64,000 nt of DNA from an uncultured Acidobacteriota bacterium. GTDB lineage: Bacteria > Acidobacteriota > Thermoanaerobaculia > Gp7-AA8. The position numbers and the translations under genes were made by a program. A model generated the notes under the pieces. The model ran no database searches, was not told the DNA's origin, and saw only the letters and a list, made by a program, of their open reading frames with translations. The stretch's first letter is position 1; each line of letters starts with the position of its first letter. Shown here one piece after another: positions 36,901 through 44,276 of the stretch. The stretch is from NCBI GenBank assembly GCA_937870635.1, contig CALMZP010000044.1, positions 1-64,000 of the forward strand. The letters are read 5' to 3'.

Positions 36901-37113
36901 CACCGTCAACAGCGGGACGAGCAGAAAGAAAAGCCCGGCGGTGACGTAGTCCTTCAGCTTCGAATAGCGCTCGATCGTGACGATGCCGATGGCGACCGGC
37001 GCGGTGGGAGGGAATCCGCGAAAGAGCAGCGTGATCGAAAAGAAAACGCCCGCCGCAAACGAGAACGCCGCGATCCACACCAGTGCCGCGGCGATCCGGT
37101 CGTAGAGCCGCAT
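33943..37113 (-). CDS. large multi-pass membrane protein (glycosyltransferase-like) with C-terminal extracytoplasmic beta-rich domain
   Basis: Many hydrophobic segments in the first ~700 aa; C-terminal GANDSFWVSDLTLHNPFREPISMSLRFIGPGARVDRRLILSPRQTIRWPDVV. Confidence 0.7.
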   Translation of the reverse strand: MRLYDRIAAALVWIAAFSFAAGVFFSITLLFRGFPPTAPVAIGIVTIERYSKLKDYVTAGLFFLLVPLLTVWFQQIGAKLIAREQSRFLRRHRDLAVAVLFTVPLMLSPVFYLTTGKVGWILLLPVALAFGGVRALHLADTSRAVRRLFRPELHPYHALLFCEGAAWLLFRYLVTGRRIAHYDTLFLEIVFVALFLAIFTAVAVVIARTGELSFGRPAEEIFRRVATAALPLALLPIVPLFWVPTTRPVIAVVVALLASAAVAMRLRSPLQPAAARRLAAWVILPVLLYIFSYASTAHHTQWIDLFHRGEAIGPASDYLRGKAPYREVFALHGLLEDGMLDAWLMEIFGRDLDVAIARTVILGGFLAVTLWVLGLAVFESIPLALLVVGMSAWTTAENNRTFFQVAAVALVWIALRRGRTAAAFFAGVFGAVALFFSYDIGLYTIAGGIASTLALALIARRVAWAGVSPLGTLAAFVAGVLAGSAPFLVYLSTRGSLGAFFEVSFVTIPRIIDAVWSLPFPDLTTMFREDLNLHKLAEFVLWEKFRLILSPLTIGIAAAYLVQRIVRRRFEDFDAALLVLTIFATITQRTAFGRAEFRHQYFAAFLVGPMLVILGILAARRLIAIWRGGDEGVRAFVVTVVLIAFPVIAVLFWIPDLVNARLGDVTNYQRRVLRVYRDGRAEEVVHRIRYVSDEIRRLTRRREPIFDFSNQPAFYFFADRPNPTRFYQVPIASPARFQAEIINALERTRTKVILRTSPENFDEFDGVPNNVRAQAVAAYIDDCYRFFTSVRGVEIWKRNPEAKAASVDTYLKRIHLPGKTELVAAGRTRMVFPAVGTSHGANDSFWVSDLTLHNPFREPISMSLRFIGPGARVDRRLILSPRQTIRWPDVVGAYFGANGVGTLWIEHREGRAPVAIVKTADVAHDARASVEIPLTKRHSVTANTPNAELIIVGIPEWKPPGRRINAGVVNTGLIPATFRVSARTRTGAHAGRFVEAGIGEDEVWMVHDVETQLGVKLDETMTLRFTAIAGTGVAFATIVEVNGDSEFIAAHPTQQE

Positions 37114-37197
37114 TCGCAGCGGAGTGTAGCGCAGAGAAGCGCGGCGAGAAGACGGAGTGCGGCAGCTTGTTGCTGCCGCTCCTGTCAGATCTCTACT

Positions 37198-37302
37198 GTC
37201 ATCCCGAGCGTAGCGAGGGACCTGGGTGTGAAGGGGGCGCGAAGATCATGTTTCGTACCACCCGTCCCCCAGGTCCCTCGCTCACGCTCGGGATGACACG
37301 CT
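37198..37302. repeat. palindromic repeat, same subfamily as 6592-6667 and 15741-15850
   Basis: gtcatcccgagcgtagcgagggacctgggtgtgaagggggcgcgaag ... cccgtcccccaggtccctcgctcacgctcgggatgac. Confidence 0.9.
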
Positions 37303-37353
37303 TTTCGTTCTCCGTCCAACACCGCGTCGCGCAGCAGCACTCCGGAGCTTTTC

Positions 37354-38868
37354 CTATCTCGTTACCGCCGCAACCGCGTCCACCACCGCGTCGTGCAGAG
37401 CGGCGACACTCGCCGTTGGCGACTCCACGTCCGGGCCGCGGCCGTAGCGCCTGATCGCCTGCGTCGTTACCGGGCCGATGGAAGCGATCATCGTCCGGCC
37501 AAGCAGTTTCGCTCGCTCTTCGGCCGTCAGGCGCCTGAAGAAGTTGTCGACGGTCGATCCACTCGTGAAGGTCACGATGTCGATCGCGTCCTCGGCGATC
37601 AGCTTCCGAAGCTCTTCCAGGTCGCTTTCCACCGCAACGTTGCGATAGGCGACGCCGAGGTCGACTTCGGCACCGCGGCGGCTAAGCTCAGCGATGAGCT
37701 CGTCGGAACCTTCCGCCGCGCGGATCACGGCGACGTGCACGCCGCGCTGATTTTCTTCGAGCATCGGCAGCAGGGCCGTCGCCATGAATTTCTCGGGGAC
37801 CATGTCCGGGATGATGCCGCGGTTCCGAAGCTCGGCGGAAGTCGTGTCGCCGACCGCGGCGATGAGGCTGCCCGCGAGCACCCGCGCATCCTCTCCCCTG
37901 ACAAAGAGACGGTCGAAGTATCCGCGCACTCCGTTGACCGAGGTGAAGATGACGAGGTCGTAGCGGCCGTCGATGACGTGATCGAGCGATTCCCAGTTTT
38001 CCGGCGGAGCGATCTCGATCGTCGGGAACTGCAGTACGGCGGCACCCGAATCGGCGAGCATCTGCACGAGCTGCGAGGCCTGCTCGCGCGCGCGCGTCAC
38101 GACCGCCTTCTTTCCAAACAGCGGTTTGGACTCGAACCAGTTGATGACGTCGTGCATCCTGACGACCTCGCCGACCACGATGAGCGCCGGGGTCGGTAGC
38201 TTCGCTTCGGCCACACGCTGCTCGATGTTGCGCAGGGTGCCGGTGACGGTGCGCTGCTCCGGGCGCGTTGCGTTCGAGATCACCGCGACGGGACGCTCGG
38301 CGGTCATACCGTGCTCGGTGAGCTTCTTCACGATCTGCGGCAGGTTCGCAAAGCCCATCATGAAGACGATCGTTCCGTCGAGCTGGGCCAGCGCCGGCCA
38401 TTTGATGCCGGTCGACTCGTCCGACTCGTGAGCGGTGACCAGCGTGAGCGACGTTGCGTACGAACGGTGCGTCACGGGGATCCCGGCGTAAGCGGGTCCG
38501 GCAATCGAGGAGGAAATGCCGGGCACGATCTCGACGGCCACGCCCGCGGCGACGATCTCTTCGGCTTCCTCACCGCCGCGGCCGAACACGAAGGGATCTC
38601 CGCCCTTGAGACGGACGACGTGACGCCCTTTCTTCGCTTCTTCGATGAGCAGGTGGTTGATTCGGTCCTGCGGCAACGAATGCGCGCTCGATCGTTTGCC
38701 TACGTAGACGACTTCCGCCGTCTTCGGAATGCGCGCGGCGATCTCTTTCGACACGAGCGCATCGAGGGCGATGAAATCGGCGTTGTCGATCAGTTCCGCG
38801 GCGCGGACAGTCAGCAGCCGGGCATCGCCCGGACCTGCTCCTACGAGGTACACCTTACCGTTGGGCAC
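37354..38868 (-). CDS. fused uroporphyrinogen-III C-methyltransferase / uroporphyrinogen-III synthase
   Basis: CobA part VYLVGAGPGDARLLTVRAAELI, VVRLKGGDPFVFGRGGEEAEEI; HemD part after ~250 aa. Start GTG 38868 proposed (ORF-track ATG 38895 overlaps hemC by 41 bp). Confidence 0.9.
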   Translation of the reverse strand: MPNGKVYLVGAGPGDARLLTVRAAELIDNADFIALDALVSKEIAARIPKTAEVVYVGKRSSAHSLPQDRINHLLIEEAKKGRHVVRLKGGDPFVFGRGGEEAEEIVAAGVAVEIVPGISSSIAGPAYAGIPVTHRSYATSLTLVTAHESDESTGIKWPALAQLDGTIVFMMGFANLPQIVKKLTEHGMTAERPVAVISNATRPEQRTVTGTLRNIEQRVAEAKLPTPALIVVGEVVRMHDVINWFESKPLFGKKAVVTRAREQASQLVQMLADSGAAVLQFPTIEIAPPENWESLDHVIDGRYDLVIFTSVNGVRGYFDRLFVRGEDARVLAGSLIAAVGDTTSAELRNRGIIPDMVPEKFMATALLPMLEENQRGVHVAVIRAAEGSDELIAELSRRGAEVDLGVAYRNVAVESDLEELRKLIAEDAIDIVTFTSGSTVDNFFRRLTAEERAKLLGRTMIASIGPVTTQAIRRYGRGPDVESPTASVAALHDAVVDAVAAVTR

Positions 38869-39766
38869 AGACCAGCTCCTCGGCTCCCCTGGCAACGAGC
38901 TCGTCGTAGACCGAGGCCACCACGGCCTGCGGGTCGGCGCCGCTTTTCGCGGCGTAGATCGAGCGCGTTGCCTCGTAATCAGAAAAGAATGCGGAGATTT
39001 TCGTCACACGACCCTCGGTCGTGGCATGAACGGCGACAGATGAGTAACAGTCGAGACGCTCGCCGAAACGCTGCAGGACACCGCGTTCGCATCGTGCGGC
39101 GAGCTCGCTCGGAGCGTGCGTGATCGACTGCGCCGCGGCGATGGCATGATCGTTTCCGGCCAGGGCCTCGATGGCGACGATTCCCTGCCCCGCGGCGGGA
39201 ACCATCTCGTCGACGGAGAAGTAACTCGTGATCTCACTTTCACGGCCGAGTCGGCGGAGACCCGCGGCCGCGAGGATGATTCCGGAGTAAAGGCCGGCGC
39301 GAACCTTGGCGATCCGCGTCTCGACGTTGCCGCGAATCGCTTCGATCCGGTACTGGGGGAAGCGCATCATCAGCTGTGCCCGGCGGCGCGGAGCGCTCGT
39401 GCCGATGACCGCGCCTGCTGGAAGCGCGGTGATCGGAAGAAGGTCGAGGTGTACCCAGGCGTCGCGCGGATCGGCGCGCTCGAGAAACCCGGCGAGCACG
39501 AAGCGATCGGGGATGATGGAAGGCACATCCTTGAGACTATGGACGGCAATGTCGACGTCCCCCTGGTCGAGCGCTTCTTCGAGCTCCTTGATGAACAGGC
39601 CCTTGCCGCCGACGTCGGCGAGGGAGACGTCCTGCCGTTTGTCGCCGGTGGTCTTCACGGCGATGATCTGCGGCCGGTAGCCCTGCTCGAGGAGCAGGCG
39701 GGAGACCTCGTTGGCCTGCCAGAGCGCGAGCTGGCTGCCGCGTGTTCCGATGCGGATCGTCTTCAT
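38855..39766 (-). CDS. hemC: hydroxymethylbilane synthase (porphobilinogen deaminase)
   Basis: IRIGTRGSQLALWQANEV, GLFIKELEEALDQGDVDIAVHSLKDVPS, GNVETRIAKVRAG, LAAAGLRRLG. Confidence 0.96.
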   Translation of the reverse strand: MKTIRIGTRGSQLALWQANEVSRLLLEQGYRPQIIAVKTTGDKRQDVSLADVGGKGLFIKELEEALDQGDVDIAVHSLKDVPSIIPDRFVLAGFLERADPRDAWVHLDLLPITALPAGAVIGTSAPRRRAQLMMRFPQYRIEAIRGNVETRIAKVRAGLYSGIILAAAGLRRLGRESEITSYFSVDEMVPAAGQGIVAIEALAGNDHAIAAAQSITHAPSELAARCERGVLQRFGERLDCYSSVAVHATTEGRVTKISAFFSDYEATRSIYAAKSGADPQAVVASVYDELVARGAEELVCAQR

Positions 39767-41025
39767 GCTCTCAGTCCGAAGATCTTGCGGATCGTGTTGC
39801 GGAGCGATTCGCGATCCGGCTCATCGGAGACGTCCTTCAGCTGCAGGATCGGGTAGTGGAGGATCTTGTTGACCATCTGCATCGTGAGGAGGTCGATCGC
39901 CAACCGCTGTTCCGCGGTGATCGGACCTAGCTTGCGCAGGCATTTCTCGAGCTCCGCCGCGCGGATGGTCTCGAGGCGCTGCTGCAGCTCGACGATGGTC
40001 GGCACGGCGTCCTGGGCAACGAGCCGCTTGCGGAAGTCTTCGACCTCGCGCACGACGATCTGTTCCGCGTCTTTCGCCTTGTGCTGCCGCAACTCGAGAT
40101 TTGCGTCGGCAACGTGCTGCAGGTCGTCGACGTTGTAGAGGTACGCGCCTTCAATGCCGGCGACATCGGGGTTGATATTGCGGGGAACCGAGAGATCGAT
40201 GAGGAACAGGTTCCGGTTGCGTCGCGCGTCGAGCGCGCGCCGTACCTGATCCGGCTCGATCACGTAGTGAGGCGCCGCGGTCGACGCGATGACGATGTCG
40301 CACGTGGCGAGGTTCTCTTCGATCGAGTCGAACTGCACGGCCGACCCGTGGAAGCGCTCCGCCAGCTCGACCGCGCGGTTGAAGGAGCGGTTGGCGACGA
40401 AGACCTGCTTCACGGACTGCTTGTGAAGATGTTCGGCCGTGAGCTCGCCCATCTCGCCGGCGCCAAGCAGCAGGACCTGCAGCCCCTTGAGATCGCCGAA
40501 GATCTTCTTCGCCAGCTCAACGGCCGCGAACGGGATGGAAACCGCATGCTCGCCGAGCGCGGTGTCGGTCCGGACCCGCTTGGCCACGCGCATCGTCTGC
40601 GCATAGACCTGCTGCAGAAGCCCGTCGAGCGCGCCGAGATCCTGCGCCGCCTGAAACGCCGAGCGCACCTGCCCGCCGATCTGCGGCTCGCCGATGATCA
40701 TCGAATCGAGACCGGAAGCGACACGGCACAGGTGCTTTACGACGTCGACGTGGCGAAGGATGTAGAGATGGTTCTCGAGCGACTCCCGGTCGGACCCGCC
40801 CTGCATGGCGAGCCAATCGACGACCTTGGTGATCACGTCTTCGGTTCGCGAGGAAATGATCGCCTCGACTCGATTGCACGTCGACACGAGCGCCGCGCCA
40901 TCCACCCCTTCGATCGCGTGCAGGCTCCTCACGACCTCGGGCAGCTTCGCCTCCGGCACGCTCAGGCGCTCACGAACGTTAACTGGAGCCGTGCGGTGAT
41001 TGAGTCCGATGAGAACGAGCGCCAT
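39763..41025 (-). CDS. hemA: glutamyl-tRNA reductase
   Basis: LIGLNHRTAPVNVRERL, ALVSTCNRVE, ASGLDSMIIGEPQI, VLLLGAGEMGELTAEHL, FLIDLSVPRNI; ATG at 41025. Confidence 0.96.
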   Translation of the reverse strand: MALVLIGLNHRTAPVNVRERLSVPEAKLPEVVRSLHAIEGVDGAALVSTCNRVEAIISSRTEDVITKVVDWLAMQGGSDRESLENHLYILRHVDVVKHLCRVASGLDSMIIGEPQIGGQVRSAFQAAQDLGALDGLLQQVYAQTMRVAKRVRTDTALGEHAVSIPFAAVELAKKIFGDLKGLQVLLLGAGEMGELTAEHLHKQSVKQVFVANRSFNRAVELAERFHGSAVQFDSIEENLATCDIVIASTAAPHYVIEPDQVRRALDARRNRNLFLIDLSVPRNINPDVAGIEGAYLYNVDDLQHVADANLELRQHKAKDAEQIVVREVEDFRKRLVAQDAVPTIVELQQRLETIRAAELEKCLRKLGPITAEQRLAIDLLTMQMVNKILHYPILQLKDVSDEPDRESLRNTIRKIFGLRA

Positions 41026-41825
41026 CAGACCCTCGCGATCCCCATGATGGAAATGATGATCGCCACGAATGCGCCGGCCGAGATCAGGATCGTCCGCCGC
41101 CCGCGATAGCCGCCACTGATGTAGGTCTGAAGAAGCGCCGCGAAAAACATCCAGGCCACGACGGCGCCGACCTGCTTCACGCGCAGATCCATCGGGCCGG
41201 CATTGGTCCGGTACGACCACATGACGCCGGTGATCAGCCCGATCGTGTACACGCTGAATCCAATCGCCAGCGAGCGGTAGCTGAGGACTTTGCACACGTT
41301 GAGGCTCGGGATCCATTCCCAAAGCCTGCCGCGCTGCTTCGAGCGCAGGGCCTTGTCCTGTGCATTCGCCAGGACCGTGAAAGCGAGTCCGATCATCAGC
41401 CCCGCCACTCCGAGAATCGTCAGGAGGATGTGTGACGTGAAGAGCGTGGAGCGGAGCTCGGGCGGAAGTCCCGCGAACGGCTCGCCGACGACGGCTGTGA
41501 CGACGAGCAGGAGCAGGACGAGCGGATAAACGAAGAAGGCGGCAGCGTACACGCGGTAGCGGATCCAGAGCGCCAGCTCCACGGCGAAGATCGTCCAGGA
41601 GAGGAATGCGGCTGTCTCCGGAAGGTTCGTGATGGGTGGGTGGCCGGTCCGCGCGCAGATCGTCCCGATCCACATCGTATGCACGCCGAAACCCACGATC
41701 ATGATCACGAGCGCCGAGTGCTGCAGACGCATCGATTTGCCGATCAGGGACACGAGCACCGTCAGCGTCCCCAGCGCGTAGAGGGCGAGGGCGATGTAGA
41801 TGGTGTCAGTGGCGTCGAAGTTCAT
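41025..41825 (-). CDS. ccsA: cytochrome c assembly protein, CcsA/HemX-like
   Basis: 8-TM-like; NLPETAAFLSWTIFAVELALW, STLFTSHILLTILGVAGLMIGLAFTVL, GVMWSYRTNAGPMDLRVKQVGAVVAW. Confidence 0.85.
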   Translation of the reverse strand: MNFDATDTIYIALALYALGTLTVLVSLIGKSMRLQHSALVIMIVGFGVHTMWIGTICARTGHPPITNLPETAAFLSWTIFAVELALWIRYRVYAAAFFVYPLVLLLLVVTAVVGEPFAGLPPELRSTLFTSHILLTILGVAGLMIGLAFTVLANAQDKALRSKQRGRLWEWIPSLNVCKVLSYRSLAIGFSVYTIGLITGVMWSYRTNAGPMDLRVKQVGAVVAWMFFAALLQTYISGGYRGRRTILISAGAFVAIIISIMGIARV

Positions 41826-42298
41826 TTCGCCAGCCTCTTGCAGAACACGACCTTGTCATCCTCGATCCGGTAGAAGTCCTTGATGCGCGAAATCTCGTCG
41901 TAACCGCTGCGCTCGTAGAAGCGAAGCGTCGGGCCATAGCTGTCTTTCGATGACGTCTCTATGAGGAGCATTCTCCCCTCTCTCCGGCGCACTTCGTTCT
42001 CCACAAACCGGAGAAGGACCTGCCCGAATCCCTGACCCTGAAATCTCGGGTCGACGGCAATCCAGTAGAGGTCATAGACGCCGTCCGTGAGCGGGGTGGG
42101 ACCGTAACAGACATAGCCCGCGACCTCTCCCGCCGTGTCGACGACCTGGACGATGTAGTCGCCTTTCTCAGGCCTGGTCAGCCACTCCTCGACCAGCTCC
42201 ATTGCGCACAGGACTTCCTCGTCCGTGAACCGGCCCGTGGCCAGGAGAATCGCGTGAATCCGATCGTGGTCCTTCTGCTCGGCAGGGCGGATGTTCAT
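41822..42298 (-). CDS. GNAT family N-acetyltransferase
   Basis: DLYWIAVDPRFQGQGFGQVLLRFVENEVRRREGRMLLIETSSKDSYGPTLRFYERSGY; ATG 42298 overlaps upstream stop (ATGA). Confidence 0.9.
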   Translation of the reverse strand: MNIRPAEQKDHDRIHAILLATGRFTDEEVLCAMELVEEWLTRPEKGDYIVQVVDTAGEVAGYVCYGPTPLTDGVYDLYWIAVDPRFQGQGFGQVLLRFVENEVRRREGRMLLIETSSKDSYGPTLRFYERSGYDEISRIKDFYRIEDDKVVFCKRLAK

Positions 42299-43341
42299 GG
42301 GCGTCGGCGCGACAGGACACCCATCATAAGCTCGGCCAGAAAATCCCTGAACAGCGTGCCGGAGGCCTCGAGCGCTTTGCGGAAGCCGCTTCCCCTGCCG
42401 ATGTCCGGGTTTGGATTGACGTCGATGATGCACAGTTCACCGGTCGGCCGCTGCCGCAGATCGAACCGGCAGTAACCGCCGATTGAGAGTAGCGACGCGG
42501 CCTTTGTGCAGACACTCGACACATCACTCCGCAATGTGTCATCCATCACACCAGGGGTTCTGTTCACGGTCGCCGCGTCCTCCGCCGACCCCTCCGCCCA
42601 CTTCGCCTTCCACCCGACCACCCTCTCTTCAGGACGAAGGGACGGGGCGAAGACGATCTCCCCCGGCGGCAGGACTCTGACCCCCGCCGGACCGTAGTAA
42701 AGAGCCTGGTTCAGCTCGCGTCCTTCGATGAATTCCTCCACCAGCGCGGCCTGGCCATACGTTTTCGTCACATGCCCGGCGCGCGCCATCACCTCCTCGG
42801 GTGACGAGCAGACAGAGCCGGCGCCGATGCCGATCCCGGCGTCCTCGTGGACGGGTTTGACGATCCATTTCCGTGAGGCGTGGAGCCGCGGGCGATCTCG
42901 CCCGCCCGGTTCTTTTGTCTTCGTTTCCCCGCGGGCGGGATCGCCCGCGGCTCCATCGATTACGTATCCTTCCGGGACCGGCACCCCCCCGGTCTTCAGG
43001 AGTTGCTTCGTCAATGCCTTGTCGCCGCAGATGCCCGCCGCCGTCGGGTCGGCGCCCGTGAACGGAATCCCGAGCATCTCCAGCGCCAGGCCGAAGTGCA
43101 TCTCCCAGTGCGGCTTTCCCGCGACGCCTTCACAGAGATTGAAGACCACACCCGGCCGGTTCGCGCGCAGTTCGTCGAGCGCCGTTCGCACATCGCGCAC
43201 CGGCATGAGGCTCGCGCCGAGGATCTCCGCCACTTCGCGGGCGGTCTCGCCGACCTCCATCTCGCCGACCTTCTCGACATCATTGAGATGTCCTTTGAGA
43301 TCGACGTCGTCGTTGAACGCGACGACCGCTCTCACGTCCAT
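42295..43341 (-). CDS. ATP-grasp ligase (D-Ala-D-Ala ligase-like), copy B, with in-frame palindromic insertion
   Basis: VVFNLCEGVAGKPHWEMHFGLALEMLGIPFTGADPTAAGICGDKALTKQLL, KWIVKPVHEDAGIGIG, CRFDLRQRPTGELCIIDVNPNPDIGRGSGFRKA; start MDVRAVV at 43341. Confidence 0.88.
   Translation of the reverse strand: MDVRAVVAFNDDVDLKGHLNDVEKVGEMEVGETAREVAEILGASLMPVRDVRTALDELRANRPGVVFNLCEGVAGKPHWEMHFGLALEMLGIPFTGADPTAAGICGDKALTKQLLKTGGVPVPEGYVIDGAAGDPARGETKTKEPGGRDRPRLHASRKWIVKPVHEDAGIGIGAGSVCSSPEEVMARAGHVTKTYGQAALVEEFIEGRELNQALYYGPAGVRVLPPGEIVFAPSLRPEERVVGWKAKWAEGSAEDAATVNRTPGVMDDTLRSDVSSVCTKAASLLSIGGYCRFDLRQRPTGELCIIDVNPNPDIGRGSGFRKALEASGTLFRDFLAELMMGVLSRRRP
42880..42956. repeat. palindromic element inside the ATP-grasp B coding sequence
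   Basis: gtggagccgcgggcgatctcgcccgcccgg...ccccgcgggcgggatcgcccgcggctccat; near-identical arms to intergenic 60494-60571; encodes GAAGDPARGETKTKEPGGRDRPRLH. Confidence 0.88.
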
Positions 43342-44276
43342 CTCTCCACGGCGCTGCCGATCACGCGGCCGATGAGATCTTCGTAGCGTATTCCGAGGAG
43401 CCGGCCGAGGATGATCAGATCGCTGTTGACCGGGTGCACGCCGGGGAGCGGGTTCACTTCGATGAAATTCGGGACGCCATTGCGATCGCGGCGCACATCC
43501 ACGCGCGAGACGTCGCGCAGCCCGAACGCGCGCCACACGTCGAGCGCCACTTTCTTCACGTCCGGGACGTCCGCGAGCTGATACTCGACCTGGTTCAGAT
43601 AGTCGCGCTTCACCTCGAGCGAATAGATGAAGTCCGCCGCCGGCTTTCGGGGAACGACCTGCATCGCACCGATCACTTCGCCGGCAATGATCCCGACCGT
43701 GTATTCGTCGCCGGGAAGGAACTCCTCGATGAGAACAGGCCCGTAAGGGGCCAGGCGGTGGACTGCCGCGGCGAGCTCCTGTTCGTTGCGGCACAACGAG
43801 GTCGCCGTGATTCCCATCGACGATCCTTCGGCGGCAGGTTTGGCGAAAAGGGGGTAGGAAAGGCGCGGGAGAGGTCGCCCGCGCTCCACCAGTTCGCGTT
43901 CCACGACGTCAAAGTTTGGGGTCGGTATGCCGTGAGCCTGTGCGACCCGCTTCGCCAGAGCTTTGTCGAGCGTCATCGCAATCGAGAGCGGCGGCGCGCC
44001 GCTGCAGGGGATGCCGAGCATCTCCAGGACGGCGGGCACCTGGGACTCGCGCCCGCGGCCGCCGCGGCCTTCGGCGATGTTGAACACTCCGTCCACGCGA
44101 ACCTCGCGCAGGCGATCGAGCATCTCCGCGCCCCACCCGAGACGGACCGTCTGGTGGCCCTTCGAAGCGATCGCCGCCTCGAGGGCGGCGATCGTCTCTT
44201 CGGAGTCAAACTCTTCGTATTCGTCGCCCGTGGCACCGGGCGGCTTCAAATTGAACGTCAGTCCGATCTGCATCAC
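43332..44276 (-). CDS. ATP-grasp ligase (D-Ala-D-Ala ligase-like), copy A
   Basis: VDGVFNIAEGRGGRGRESQVPAVLEMLGIPCSGAPPLSIAMTLDKALAKRV, YPLFAKPAAEGSSMGI, NFIEVNPLPGVHP; ATGA overlap with kamA. Confidence 0.9.
   Translation of the reverse strand: MMQIGLTFNLKPPGATGDEYEEFDSEETIAALEAAIASKGHQTVRLGWGAEMLDRLREVRVDGVFNIAEGRGGRGRESQVPAVLEMLGIPCSGAPPLSIAMTLDKALAKRVAQAHGIPTPNFDVVERELVERGRPLPRLSYPLFAKPAAEGSSMGITATSLCRNEQELAAAVHRLAPYGPVLIEEFLPGDEYTVGIIAGEVIGAMQVVPRKPAADFIYSLEVKRDYLNQVEYQLADVPDVKKVALDVWRAFGLRDVSRVDVRRDRNGVPNFIEVNPLPGVHPVNSDLIILGRLLGIRYEDLIGRVIGSAVERWT
43861..43890. repeat. half copy of the same palindromic element inside ATP-grasp A
   Basis: aggcgcgggagaggtcgcccgcgctccacc; compare 15712-15741 ggcgcgggcgaagtcgcccgcgctccac. 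Encodes VERGRPLPR. Confidence 0.65.

Noticed and set aside
39763-41673. N-terminal extension of hemA to 41673 (636 aa)
   Set aside because: The extension is an out-of-frame reading of ccsA; the HemA start MALVLIGLNHRTAP is at 41025.
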